From Neonectria sp. B-13 (Eukaryota; Ascomycota; Sordariomycetes; Hypocreales; Nectriaceae), in contig NOKP01000002.1 of NCBI GenBank assembly GCA_002682825.1, forward strand, positions 749,132-813,131: 64,000 bases of DNA. The letters are read 5' to 3'. Made by a program: the position numbers and the translations under genes. Positions within the stretch are counted from its first letter, which is position 1. The number at the start of each line of letters is the position of its first letter. The notes beneath the pieces are model-generated. The model did not search any database. It saw nothing but the letters and a program-made list of their open reading frames with translations, and was not told where the DNA came from. Shown one piece after another: positions 33,571 to 45,952 of this stretch.

Positions 33571-35235
33571 TTATCCGCTTTCTTTCTTGAAGTCCGTGGA
33601 TCCTTGTTGTTTCTCAGCATCGTTCATCGCCAACTCAGCTGACATATTCTCGCGGTCTCTCATGATTTCACCTTCCAAGCTAGGACTGAACGCCATGCGC
33701 TTTGGCAAGAGGTACCGCACGTCGATGTAGCGCAAGATGCAGGTCATAATGATTACAAGGGCCAGCAGAGCAAGTCCGGTTTGCCAGCCGTATCTGTAGT
33801 ATGGTGCCTCGGATGCAGGCCAAACTAGTACTTGAGACCACGACGAGATAGCGTAGTACATGGCGACAGAAACACCCACGATTAGAGTGCGAGCTTCGGG
33901 ATCTTGAGGGATGAGATCGGACAACCAGGAGAAGATCAGAGGGGCAGTACCGAGACAAGTAAATGCAATGAAATAGGATGCGTAGGCGGCAGAAAGAGCG
34001 ACCGAGTTCGGGTGTGAAGTCCAGATGCTCATGATAATGCATGTGACGATTCCAATGACAGCTTGCAAAATGATGAGGAGCCATCGAGTCTCAAAGAAGT
34101 CGGAAAGTAATGCCCAAATCCATACAAAGGCGACATTTATGCCGTAAGCTCCGATTGGGATGACGTTGACTTGCGTTACGCTCCATCTTGGGCTGCCGTC
34201 CGCGTTGCTGAGGGACTTGAGGAAGAGCGAGAAGTAGACGTTTCCATAGGTGCCGAGAACAGTCGCCACGTACAGGATGGCAATGAAGTAGACAACCCAG
34301 TTGGAAAAGGTACGCTTGACTCCTGCCCAAGTCATTTTCTTGGGCTCGGCACGGCGATGGCGAGCAAGTCTCGCCATGGCGAGCTCAGCGTCGCCTTTTC
34401 TAAACCAAAACGCGCGGGGATTGGGGTTGTTGGGTAGATCAGGCATCATGAAGATTCCCGCAATGCCCCAGATCACAGTAATAATACCGTTGATGATGAA
34501 CAGCCATCGCCAGCCTGAAACTCCATGGCGTCCTTCAAGGGTGTTGGTAATACTGGCCTGTAGCGCACCTGACATCATTGATCCCACAGCTTGGCACGAG
34601 TGGTAGAATCCCATGCGTTTTGCGAGCTCAGTGGGTGTGTACCAATACACTATTCCTTGTCAGTTGCAATTCATCCACACCGGATCGTCAGACGTACTGA
34701 GTAAAGTAATCATGCCAGGCCAAGCACTGCTTTCACACAAGCCGAGAAAGACTCGGAGAATGTATACTTGCTTTGCATTTGTACTGATAGCCATAAGCCC
34801 AGTGATGATGCCCCAGATCACTTCTAGTCCAGGGAGCCAGAAGCTGGGCCGAACGTAGGTCAGGATTATTTGCGATGGAATAAGCATGACGCAGTAGGCA
34901 ATATTAAAGTATGTTGAAAAGCTGGCCAGGTTAGCTCATGGACTCATATGGTACTGGGCTGTGTGACTCACAAGTTGAGCTCATTGCCATAGAGATTTAG
35001 GTCTTCCTTCATGCCAGAAACATACGCATTATTGATGTTCTGTTGGTCCAAATATTTGATGACTGCGATGTTAATCGTTTTTCTCCCCTTTATATGAGTC
35101 GATGGACTCACCCTGAGAAATGCAGCCAAAAGTCATCAAAAACATGTCAAGGCGGCGAACCAACCCCTTCTCCTCCGGAGACCGTACATGAGGCGTGGTG
35201 AACTCAGTAGTGCCAAATAATTTGAGAGGCGCCAT
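33571..35235 (-). CDS. MFS transporter, allantoate/pantothenate permease (anion:cation symporter) family
   Basis: Plasma-membrane symporter, predicted 505 residues and about 12 transmembrane segments. Exons 35235-35112, 35062-34972, 34921-34698 and 34649-33571 join in phase with GT..AG introns of about 48-50 nt. The sequence is typical of the Dal5/Fen2-type subfamily: [19 protein letters not shown] after the first segment, [31 protein letters not shown] and [20 protein letters not shown]. These proteins import allantoate, pantothenate, nicotinate, biotin or related organic anions; the substrate cannot be read from sequence. The frame is intact. For the last intron I use the acceptor that gives TLL-M-YWYTP, as seen in family members. 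Confidence 0.92.
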
Positions 35236-36413
35236 AGTGAAATTTTGCCAGGTGTACGTAGCGGAGAGGGGGGAGTGTGGACGTGGTGGTGATCGTGGCC
35301 TTCATATAATATTCTAACTCTATCCTAAATATTACACTATTCCCAAAGAGACATGAACGATTTTGAAAGCCTCCAGGGAGTCCCATGTTTAACGAAAGGA
35401 TTCGACTAGGATACTCAGTCACTTGATGCCTGGGGAGCTCAGCGCGATTACTGGCATGATCGATCCTCACGATAATAACCATTTACAGAATAGTATCTCA
35501 ACCCCCGCTTCCATACCCTACCTAGCTCGGTGTCGCTCTCCATTCACGGTCTTTCGACGTCGTAGTGCATGTGGCCGGTGGATGGGCCATGGTAAGGGTC
35601 TAAGCCGTATTAGGTATATGTGTTACATATCTAGGCCGTGAAAGTCACCTATTTGTCTTAGAAACCATGCCCAAGCTAAACTGTCGCTTGGATCTCTCGG
35701 TGAAGATTTGGTTTGCGTCTTATTGAGACGAACGCATCATTTGGTTATCTTCTGTGATAAAATGGGGTGTTTACAGGGTCTTAATAAGGGTTGGAAGATA
35801 AGGTGGCCTTTGTCAGGCTGATCTCGCCGGGTCAGCCCAGTATCGCCACTCTTGACAGAGCGAATATTGATCGTTTAAGATAAGTATACGTGGTGTCCCG
35901 CTCCCCGCTCCCCGCTTTCTATCCTACCATGCTGGGGATTTGTTCCTTCAGCAGGGATCAGATCTTCACGTCTAACCGTGTTGGCTTGATTAAAAAACAC
36001 CGTCCCATTTTCCATGTTACTCTGTGCGAATGGCCTGATCGGAAGTCGGCCTCCGCGTTATTTTCCGACAACTGTAGTTCACAGACGATGCTACACATTG
36101 AGATCCCTGTTGAACATATGGATTGGCGGGCAGTTGACTTCACGGCGCTGACTTCCTGGTCTACATGATATGTGTTCCAGCCCCCCTTGACAGACTGATA
36201 CTGAAATTTGAAACCCAGACAAGCACGAATACTATAAAGTTAGTCCCCAGCAAAATAGTATCCTCTTTCCTCTACTCCATCTTCTTATCGATCGAATGGG
36301 CCCACCCGACCACTTTTATGTCTGTGTGTCAAATGGTGTAGTCAGCGACAACCAGTTACAGCATCGCAAAACTCAAGAACCAATATTTTTGCCTTCGTAA
36401 GTATTTATTTTGT
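35236..36413. other. Intergenic, nothing recognised
   Basis: The promoter side of the MFS gene and the 3' flank of the SET-domain gene, about 1.2 kb. No gene or repeat I can support. Confidence 0.5.
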
Positions 36414-37636
36414 CTAAAAAAGGCCAACAGGTAATGAACCCATGCCAACCAGATTTGATTGGGCCTCTTCTTCAACACATCGCTCGCAGGTACATAAAAA
36501 TTGAAATTGGTCTTGAGTTCGCTCCTGCCTTGTCCTTAGATCCTTGCACACAGTGAGGTCAAAGTACGTGATGAAGCATTCTTCTCCTTGGGCGATATCT
36601 CGTGCAGCCGTGTAGACCATTCGCCCTTGGCTGTTTGGCTTGTGTGCGACCTACACGTAAGTCGAGTCAGTTATAGTCCTCCTACGATCATAACAGAGGT
36701 TCGATCTGCTTTGCTTACATTTGGCACACAGGAGTGGTTAAACATTGCGGCTCTGGGATTCACAGTCAACCCGTAGGATTCCCCTCTAGGTACGGGGCGA
36801 TCAATCATGTACAGAGGCCCCGTAATCTTTTCATAGAGCCCAAACGTGTTCGTTTCCTCTTTGCATATCAACAATAGCATGTCGTTGGGGTTCAGCAGGC
36901 AGGGCAACACTGATGCATCGCTGAGATACGTCTCAGCCAGTCGCTTCCAGTGCTCGAGCTGTGACTCTGGCCAGGATTCAAGGTATGCACAACACATCTC
37001 AACAGCGTCCCAACCACGCTTGAAGTTATTTTCCCAGTCGTATCGCTGGGGTCTTTTTGAAACCACCTCGTGAATCTCCAAGTTCCTCCCGGCAAGTAGA
37101 CGAACCACATGCCAAAGTGTGACAAAGTTGTATTGGCCCTCCTGGGAACGAATAATTTCTCCGTTTTGCTTCAGCCACAGACACTCAAACTCATGTCGGG
37201 CGTAATCTGCATTTCGGCACGTATCATTACACCAGATGACATCCGCTATGCAATCTTTATTGCAGCGTGTGCCTCTTCCGTCCTGTGCCACACGTCGTGA
37301 GCAGTTGAGATTGCTGCAGATGAGTTCATCGTTTTGAGAAGGCTCCACGGTTGGAACGATGGCGTAAGGGGTATCCACCAGCAAAATTGTGCCTGCTGGC
37401 ACCGTAGCTGACACGCGTAGCAATCTACCCTTGCACGGATCGTGGCCGGGAGCTAGATGAGGGTGAACGTAAAAGTCCGCATCCTGGGCGTTGACCTTGT
37501 TCGAAACATGTGACTGAGGCTTAGTCGGCTTAAGCCCGACGAGTACGGGCCAAGAATCCATTGCCGTAGTGTTGATTTTCACGAGAGCGAGGAGAAAAAT
37601 GAGAAAGCAGAAAAGCTGGCAGAACCGGTGGACCAC
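36414..37636 (-). CDS. SET-domain protein (SMYD-like)
   Basis: Probable protein lysine methyltransferase of the fungal SET/MYND-like class. Exons 37636-36719 and 36650-36414 join in phase to 384 residues. The zinc-binding insert is seen as CSNLNC...CNKDC...WCNDTCRNADYARHEFEC (MYND-like spacing). The catalytic SET core has NPRAAMFNHSCVPN (the N-H-S-C-x-P-N motif), then GEECFITYFDL and the post-SET-like FQFLCTCERC. The first ATG (37636) gives a hydrophobic N-terminus (FCQLFCFLIFLLALV) that would act as a signal anchor; the second ATG at 37561 (MDSWPVL) gives a soluble protein and may be the real start. The target is unknown. Confidence 0.85.
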
Positions 37637-40182
37637 GTTTATTAAAGCGCACTAATCGTGTCTTAGATAACCCCCAATGAGGTTAGTTGAGGCAATCGCA
37701 AAGATAAAGCAGTGGGCGAAGTAACCCTTTGCGGATTAAAATCCTCTCTGCCGCTAAGGTCAGAAAGATGCTCTAACTTGATGGGTGTTGAGAACCTGAG
37801 ATACGAAACACGGAGTTTAGATACGATACCAGCTCCGTATTGCGGAACATTCCACTTTTCCGCAGCACCAGAGCATAGAAAACACGAACACAAGTTAGTT
37901 ACGACTAAGGGAGTCTAAAACTTCACTTTTTCATTTATCGTCTGTTAATTATCATGATTTGTGTGGATTTCCAGAGAGTACACTCCCTGTTGTAGCTGCA
38001 AAGGGGAATGGCTTCAAAATTTAGACTGCCCTGACAAGAGCGAAGGGAGAAAACCTGCACATTGACTATAAAGCTTGAATGGAATCTTAGAGAACATTAA
38101 ATCATTCTTCTGGTTGTCACAAAGTGAATTAGAACCACACGTTTTGTTCAACCCTATGATTTTGAAAAAGTGAAACCCATTTTCATAATGCCACCATAAA
38201 ATAGCCTTTTTGACACACTGAAGGGCCACAAGCCTTGCAATTAAATGACTACCACTCATAAAATTCTAAATCTAAAATTCATATAGACATTTCGTGATGA
38301 ATACCTTTTTTTCATTATGGATATCGTCCTTGTGGCGAAGTGAAACCTCCTGCTAACTGAAGCTTCACAACTACCCTACAGTCTAACGCAGACCTAATTC
38401 TGTGAACGACAGCGGCATTTTACAAAAGATACATGGAAATGTCGTCTGAGATTTCTTGGAATTTGGAGAGCTGTAATCTGGGGAATATGAGAAATTGGGG
38501 AACAGTGATTCCTTTGATCCTGTGGTGGAGGTGGTTGGGACCTCGTGGGCCGCAGACGTGCTGGCCATGCAGGAGACGACTGGACTTGAAGTTGATGCTA
38601 ATCTCCACCGGGCCAATGTTGACAGCATTGTAGATGACATTAGCGGTGATGTGAGATACAGAGCACTCTTCTGTGCTCAATTCTATGTCTGGAAGGGATG
38701 TGATCAAACCACTTGCCGCTCGACTGGCTCATCCACTCGCTGCCCCTGAGAACTAGTGCCCGGCGAGACAGTCTATTGGGCAACTGTGAAGGATGACCGA
38801 TACTAGCTTCTGCTGACTTGCAGTTATTACACTACTGAGTGCTTACGGTGCTTCCACGATATTATAAGTGCTGACAAGAAATGGTTCCCGACTTTCTGCT
38901 ACACTCATCAGTATTGCCTCATTAGATGAACACAGGCGGCCGCCCATGCTGACGGCAATAGGATTCATCTACATGGCACAAATGGAAATTTCGAGGAGTC
39001 CAATCGGCTTGCGAGAGAGGTAATCGCGCAGTATCAAAAGAAAAATCGGAAAGTATGGGTGGTGCAAGGGTCTACATTGCCTAATTGACGACAGGGTCAC
39101 GGGGCTAATTGGTGACATGTGGCGCTTTGCAGAAATAACAAGGCGATATCGTGACTTTTCAAGATCCCTGGTAGGCGATTAGGTCGGGTGCGCGCAACAT
39201 GCAACTCGAGCGTGATGGGGGACGTTTTGGTGTCTTTCTTGGGATTCCTTCATGGAGCACGAGGCTGGCCTTGAAGCGCTTGAGCCTGGGAAAGTAGGGA
39301 AAGAAGAGAACAGCCAGCAACGAAAGATGAGGATATTGGGAGGCTCGAAGCCGCAGCATTCAAGCTTGACGAGATGGTAGTTCTGTCATTCGGAATAGCG
39401 TGCATGCAGAGATGTGGATGCTAGTTATTTTACCTTTTGTGCTTGCTGACATAGAAATTCCAGGAAAACACACTTGAACGCAAGGTGCGTTGTTCGGCAT
39501 CTGGATGTCGGCCGCCCATTGGGGGCCATTCTTATGAATCCTGGCGCTATTTTTAGGCGCCAGCCCCAAGGGAAAACGGCGTGCCGGGCTGCTAAAGACG
39601 CTGCGGCCATGCAGATGGTGCACAGCCTGGATCGGGCAAGATGGCGGGGGCTGACATTACCAGTTCTGCGTGTGCATTTGGTACTAAGGAGCTAGTCTAA
39701 TGCCTGCTCCAGTGAATACCCTTGAAGGCTTAGTGCACGAATAACAGCGAGTCCGGGATGGTGGTCGCGGAAGTCTGACGTGCCGAAGCCATGTGCTGGC
39801 GGAGTAATCTCCGCCATCTTTGGCCTCACACAACAGCGAACATCCAGCGTCAGATTCTTGCTCACTCGGCGGCTTACCAAAATTGGAGTCGGCAATGGTT
39901 TCTACCGGCATCCATCGCCTCGCCCTGGACTTTGACAGGGGCGGGACGATCATACATAAGAAGATCATCTCGTTCCTGAATTGAAACGAAACATCTTCAC
40001 ACAGCATCCATCACATCCACCATCACATTCAACACATCCACCACATCCAACAACAACAACAACAACAACAACTACAACTATAACAACACACTCAATCACT
40101 CACACTTACACTCGCATCCACACACTCTCACCCTCTTACATCTTCATCTTCATCTATCATCTACCTACACTACATCTTCAAC
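37637..40182. other. 2.5-kb gene-free region
   Basis: AT-biased sequence at about 37920-38350 and many overlapping short frames around 38383-38750 on both strands. None has a domain, a clear splice pattern or a signal peptide, so I call no gene. The last 200 bases are the CA/CT-rich leader of the cupin gene. Confidence 0.45.
40048..40072 (+). repeat. CAA trinucleotide microsatellite in the cupin leader
   Basis: Perfect CAA/ACA repeat of about eight units in the 5' leader, embedded in about 180 bases of CA- and CT-rich sequence (39990-40182). Such leaders are typical of strongly expressed fungal genes. Confidence 0.85.
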
Positions 40183-41088
40183 ATGCAGTTCTCCGTCGCC
40201 ACCATCTCCGCCATTCTGGCCTTCACCTCCATGGCCTCTGCCGCCCCTCGCAACTCCCGACGCGGTGGTTACCCCCAGGAGCTTAGCTTGACTGCCCAGC
40301 TCCAGCTTGCCGACACGTGAGTTCCAATCAACAGCACTTCCCGCACCCGCACTCTGAGACATTATCTAACATCCATCCTGATAGTGCTGTCGATCGCTTT
40401 GCCCTGCTCAAGGACGATGAGTTTGTCTTCGATTTCAACCAGGAGCAGGCCAACCCCGGTGCGGGAGGCCAGATTGTCGCCGCTAACCGCAAGACCTTCC
40501 CTGCTCTTGTCGGTACCGGCTCTGGCATGGCTTTCGGCCGCGTTGATGGTGAGACACCTTCTTCCTTTGATCTCTTGCCTCCCATAGCATCCTCGATGAT
40601 ATGAGGCAATGGACTCGCAACCCTGAAGACATCGCAATGACTAACCCTTATCCTCTGCAGCTTGCGGCATGAACACCCTTCACGTTCACCCCCGCTCCGC
40701 CGAGCTCCAGATCGTCACCTCCGGCCGACTCATCACCGAGATGGTTCCCGAGAACGGCGTCAACGATGCTGATGGCAACCGTCGCGTCATCCGCACCGAG
40801 CTCACCGCCAACATGATGACCCCCTTCTATCAAGGCTCCGTCCACACCCAGTTCAACCCCGACTGCGAGCCCGCTACCTTCGTGGCCGCCTTTGCTTCCG
40901 AGGACTTTGGCGTTGGCCAGGTCCAGGACGAGACCTTCGCCCTTAGCGACGACGTTATTGCCGCTACCTTTGGCCAGAGCATTGCCGGCGAGGACATCGA
41001 CCGCGTCCGCAAGGCTATCCCCAAGAGCATCGCTCTGGGAGTCGATGAGTGCCTCAAGAAGTGTGGCATCTACAAGCGCGCCATCTAA
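40183..41088 (+). CDS. Secreted cupin, spherulin-1A/germin-like
   Basis: Exons 40183-40316, 40385-40548 and 40661-41088 join in phase to 241 residues. A clear signal peptide (MQFSVATISAILAFTSMASA) precedes an Arg-Arg pro-site. The cupin core shows the first metal-binding motif G-(x)5-H-x-H-(x)3-E-(x)6-G as GMNTLHVHPRSAELQIVTSG, with both His and the Glu in place, and a later His in QGSVHTQFNPDC. The ending CLKKCGIYKRAI has a Cys pair. Germin/spherulin-like cupins are extracellular, metal-binding proteins linked to stress or sporulation; no enzymatic activity can be assumed. Codon use is strongly C-ending and the leader is CAA/CT-rich, both pointing to high expression. Confidence 0.92.
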
Positions 41089-43994
41089 GCGGTTGCGACG
41101 CCTTTCCTTCTTTTTCAGACTTGTCTTGAGAAAGAGCTGGGATCGACCCCTACATTGGCGAAGAATTGACCGAACAGCCGCTCCCCGGAGCATCGGCTAG
41201 GGATGACTGGGATTCACTGTACATAGTTTTGTTTCGTTTTGTTTCATCTTGTTTTCTGTTTTGATATTGGATGTTGCTGGGCACGTATATAAATTGCACA
41301 TAGATGTTTATAGACTGGATCTGTTCTTCAATTTGGTTGCTCTCCTACATGCATGAGTGAATCACTGAGCCCCTGATGGGGGGTGATATTCTGTGAAACG
41401 CAGACTGCGAGGCCGTGGATTTCCCAGTCTAGTTCAAGGCCAAGGTAGCCCAACCTGACTAGATAGTGCTGGCATCATATCCGATCGTTAGACATTAGTT
41501 CGACAAGAAGCTCTTGAATTCTATTAATAATAGCCGGAAAAGGATTGCTTCACATAAATTAACTGTCCATAAGAAGGGGCACCTCATGGTCGGGAACACC
41601 GGGCTGGATTCTAACACCACGGGTACCCATAGGTCGTTCTGGGTACTCAGTCTCATAGATGCGTACTCATAAGTATCCGCTTTTGGGCCCTCGGGTATCT
41701 TACGCAGACGGGACCCACTAGGTACTTATTATCACTTAAACGCAAGGAGGGTACTTAATCATACATAGGCGGTACAAGATTCTGAGCAACGCTGTGGGGG
41801 AAATTTATGTGATGTAGTAGGAATATTCAATAAGAATGCATCATACAGATAGTGCAACTATCTTCGGATAGCTATATTCGTGTTGTTGATATCACCTTCT
41901 TGGTATAACTGTTTGTCCTGTGTGCAACCAACCGGGGACCACCCTTGTCGCTTGCTGCCTGACAATTTAGGTGGAGATGAGGATGTGCCCGATCTCGGAT
42001 GTGACTGCAAGCATGTCTCAAAGAATGAGTCTGAACACTGGAAACCGGGTTTCTATGTTCTACCAGGTCTTGCTAAGAATTCGACGCGCTTTCGGTCAAA
42101 TCGCGTCATCAAAAGGACGGTCCACGGAACAATTACCAAGGAACCACAGGCAATTCGGGGTACCGAGACTTAGAAGCAGGAAAACAACTCCCAAGAGCCC
42201 ATCGAGGGAGCGGTCATCGCACCAGTCAAATCTCCAGTCATCATGGCGGGGTTCTTCTTGCTGATACTTGCAAGCTTTGCTTGAGATGTGTCGCAAATGA
42301 CTAACAGGGTTATCCCCCATTGCCATCATAGGCTATGGGGCAAAATACATCTCTTGAAAAGAAAGATGAACGAAGGTTGTTACGAGTTATGCAGAAAGCG
42401 GATGGTCTTCAACCTGCTTGTTAATATCTTCGAATAGCCCGATTGGAATGAGTCTCCGTCAGTATACGAAAATGGAGAACGAATGTAATGTTTGCGTTTA
42501 CTTAGTTTACTTGTTAATATACCTTGTGTATCGATAGCTAGTGGATTGTGATTGTGGTGCGCCCTGAACTGGTAAGACTATTTCTAGACACGTTTGTGTA
42601 ACTCTTTTTGACTTCTTATTGGAACTACGCGAGAGGGATGGAAGGTGGAGGGAGAGAAGGAGGCATCTCAGGCTCCGCGGGTACGCCGTCGCCGCTTTTG
42701 CTCAGGCGCTGCTCACTGCGTCAACTTCAGCCGAGGTGCCCCAAAACAAGTCCCAAGGTGGCCTACATGGTCCTCTCTCCCCTGCTCTCTGTGGCTGTTG
42801 GGGACTTAAAGATGTCCTTCCTCCTTGTTTTTCTGTTCCTCATCCTCGCCCTCACCATCCTCATCAGCCTCTCTTACATCCTGTCCTGTCTGCCCTCACA
42901 GTCAGCTTATTGCTATTTCAAGACGGCAGCTTGGACAAATTTAATGGCCCGTGCACTCCATACTGAAAGAGCCAACATGCTCGACCCTGAAAAGAATGCG
43001 AGTGGTCGCACGGTTGCCCGTCTTGGCAGAAACCCAAGGCTGTTGAGGAGCTGGGGCTGCACCATTCACAGCTCATGCCATTGCGTCTAATTCGACTGGG
43101 GGGAATAGGGTTCAGCATCTTGAACGCACCCTAGCTAGGTACTGGGAGGCTGGCCTCAGCATCGGATCAAAACTGCATACGAAGTACGAAGTACATCCCG
43201 CACTCTCACTTGATGTATTGTGAGTTCCTTGGTTCGATTCTCTCCACCCTGTGCTCGTTTTGTGCTGAGACATGCAGTGAACTTAGGCATCACAATGAAT
43301 CCACAAGCCGCCCCTTCAATTCAGGGGGGGGGGGTTCACGAGCAAGCGAGGACTGTACAACGGGTCAAGACGGAACTTGTTGGAGTCCTGTGTTACCTGT
43401 GAAAGATTAGACAAGCTTGTAATCAGCAGACTTTGGGCAAATAACCAGCGCCCTTTTCCTCTGCATCCACGCAGGCCCTCGTGGCTTTTGAATAGTGAGG
43501 GATAATAAGATCTTGAGCAAGGGCCAAGAAACATGAGTGCGAAGTATCCATTCACGAATGTGTCCGGTGGATCCTCGCCGGATCACCCTTGCAGCGGCCT
43601 GTTGACTAAGACGATCCGATGGTCGATCCAGGGCGACTGAAACCAAGACATTTCTCTGCCGCTGTGGGGATTGGCAGGGAACAGCCAACTCACCCAGCGT
43701 ATCGGGTTTCTGGATTACAGTCCTAGGTGCAGATCATCCAGTGCTTGGGTGCACAGCTGCCGCCACGCCGTCAGTATGCGTTCCGAGAGAGACACATTGC
43801 GGCCCGGCGAACGGGAAGCCTGAAGCGAAGCTCAAAGGGAAAGCTGAGGCGAAAGTTGGGTACAAATAGTGACCGAGCTGCTCCCTTAATCTTTGATCAA
43901 ACACTCCCCTTTTTTACTCACTTGATTAAATCCTCTTCACCTTGTTCACCTCAAATTTCAATTCATCTCAACACAATTGCACACCTCCAGCATC
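41089..43994. other. 2.9-kb gene-free region
   Basis: No gene is supported. At about 41600-41765 the words GGGTAC, GTACTC and GGTACTTA recur at irregular spacing. At 42608-43090 frames overlap in several registers without domain or splice evidence. A run of 11 G is at 43324-43334. The last 100 bases, CT-rich, form the leader of the next gene. Confidence 0.45.
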
Positions 43995-44519
43995 ATGTAT
44001 GCCTCAAGACTTCTCAACTTGCTCGTAGCTTTCGTGGCCGCCGGGGCAGTTACTGCCGAGTGCCACGACGAGAAACCTGCGCTTCACTGCTACAATGGCC
44101 CTGACGACAACCCGCAAGGCCTCACCATCGATGATGTCATCTACGTCGGCAACTATCTTCGAGCGTACGGGCTTGAGGTTGACGGAGGGCGCTACTTCAC
44201 CATGACGGCCAAGCACGCTCCCGATTGTGCCGAGTGGGTTCTGTTCACGCACGGCTCTGTCATCGCGCTTGCCAAGCATATCGACCCCAAGAAGGACTCC
44301 TCGGTGCTGTTTGAGGATATCGCCAACACCATTGACGGCGGCCAACAACGCGACGAAGTCGGGCCTGCTCTCATCCAATGCTTGGCTGATGGAGGCTCAG
44401 CAGGCGTCATCTTCAATGGCTCGAACACGGCCTACCAGGCTGGAGAGTATCGCGAGAATGGCTACACTCCCGAGGGGATTCTCATCAAGCTTGTTAATGC
44501 CACTCCGGATGACCTTTGA
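43995..44519 (+). CDS. Small secreted protein, candidate effector
   Basis: Single-exon frame of 174 residues with a clean signal peptide (MYASRLLNLLVAFVAAGAVTA, cleavage before ECHDE expected). The mature part is acidic with four cysteines (in ECHDE, LHCYNG, PDCAEW and IQCLAD), which could form two disulfides, and has one potential N-glycosylation site at FNGSNT. It shows similarity in style to Ecp2/Hce2-type or other uncharacterised fungal secreted proteins, but I cannot assign a family. Codon use is strongly GC-ending, and the leader is CT/CA-rich, which suggests real and well-expressed coding sequence. Confidence 0.8.
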   Translation: MYASRLLNLLVAFVAAGAVTAECHDEKPALHCYNGPDDNPQGLTIDDVIYVGNYLRAYGLEVDGGRYFTMTAKHAPDCAEWVLFTHGSVIALAKHIDPKKDSSVLFEDIANTIDGGQQRDEVGPALIQCLADGGSAGVIFNGSNTAYQAGEYRENGYTPEGILIKLVNATPDDL

Positions 44520-45952
44520 TGGCACGGTATCTTTGGGAGGGAGGAATATGAATAATGTGGATGGATGGATGGATATGTGGGGCTATCAATAGTGGAAGTA
44601 AACAATGAGAACATTTCGTCTTATATCCTTGCGTGTCAATTCTGTGAGCTGGCTGGATGTGTTCGTATGTGCATCAAACTGTAGTCCTGTAGATGAGATC
44701 TTGTAAGAATTAGTCAGTTGAAATCATGGACTGGAGCATATTTCGGCGCAGGGGATGCGAGATGTATGCCGTGCGCACGAGTGAAGGACGCGGGCGAGAT
44801 GGAGTAACGAATGAATTGATGGATTGGGTCAGCAAATAATGAAATTTCGAATATTACATTCGCAAGTGATCTAGATATACCGGCTATCACTAGTCCTAAG
44901 TGATGGTAATGTGAAGTGCTCGTAGACTACGTTACTAACGAACCTCCTAAGGCTGCGTCGTGGACGATCTATCACGTAATAAACCTTGCGTAGACGTGTC
45001 CACCAAGAGATAATGCTGTTGAGTAGGTAATCAGGCTTGGAACCATATACATCGTAAAAACAGCGAGGGCTGGCTGGACCAGGAGACGCCGCATTGACTG
45101 TGTGTGGCTGGATGATGCGGGCTGTCGTGGTCCAGCCTACTCTCAGCTCTCAAGAGGACCATGGGGATTACGTCAGGGCCATTGGGACCTTGAGGTCGGA
45201 TGTCAATAGGTTATGGAGAAAGTACCTGCAGTCTTCCGAACTGGCAGATGCACTGGTACTAGATCCTCGCGCATTCCCATGGGACTTACACAAGGCCCAG
45301 AAGATTCAGTGCCCCACCTGCCATGATAGTGGCCTCGAAACCGTTACAGGCCAGCCGATAAGGAGCAGTTAGAAGAGCCATGTCTTTGGTGAGAGTTTAA
45401 GAGTTATCAAGGTTGTTTGTTGGAGCTTAATCATGAACCCTGGCTACGGTAGGCGGTATCAAGTCGTCCTGGGCTAGAGACGTGATGGACCAGGACGATT
45501 CGATGGGTCCCGTAGGCCCAGAGGTGATAGAGTGAACATATCATGGAATTAAGGAAGGGTTAATCTGGCAGAGTTTAAAATGAGCGAGTTCTTTGTAAGC
45601 TCTACCCGGATAGGAGCCACGGCCAACCCAATTTATGGATGTCATCAAGGGAATCGTTGTCTGGTACTGTCAAACCTTCACGATCCCGCTGGTTAGTAGG
45701 GTTGCCAACACAGCTGGAGGTTTCTCCGATGAGAAATACAGAACTGGTATAATATAACGCCCTTTGTCTTGTTTATACCCTTCACAATTCTCATCAATCC
45801 ATCACTGCTTTCCATCCTGGACTCCACTTTACACATCTTTTGCAAGACCACCCAAACCTTCCTTACACACCCATCAACACCACTTACACACGTCTTTGAC
45901 CCACTCCGAACAAACACAACACCTTCAACTGCACACTCAACACATCATCACA
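44520..45952. other. Intergenic, with a possible coding remnant at 45094-45372
   Basis: A 92-codon plus-strand frame at 45094-45372 looks partly coding (DVNRLWRKYLQSSELADALV and a CPTCHDSG Cys pair), but it has no recognised family or introns. It could be a remnant or a very short gene. The last 180 bases before 45953 are an AC/CT-rich leader. Confidence 0.35.

Noticed and set aside
38383..38750. Overlapping short frames on both strands
   Set aside because: All registers are open at once because of base composition; nothing selects one as coding.
40648..41193. Minus-strand frame of 181 codons opposite the cupin
   Set aside because: Antisense shadow of a GC-biased gene; the plus strand has a signal peptide, introns and the cupin motif.
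41600..41765. Telomere-like repeat
   Set aside because: The words are not TTAGGG and are not in tandem, and genes continue on both sides.
42608..43090. Overlapping plus-strand frames of 115-160 codons with a hydrophobic stretch
   Set aside because: Several frames stay open together, with no signal peptide at a start codon and no splice pattern; likely chance.
43210..43270. Possible tRNA T-arm (GGTTCGATTCT)
   Set aside because: No matching acceptor, D or anticodon stems can be folded around it. I found no convincing tRNA or rRNA in the window.
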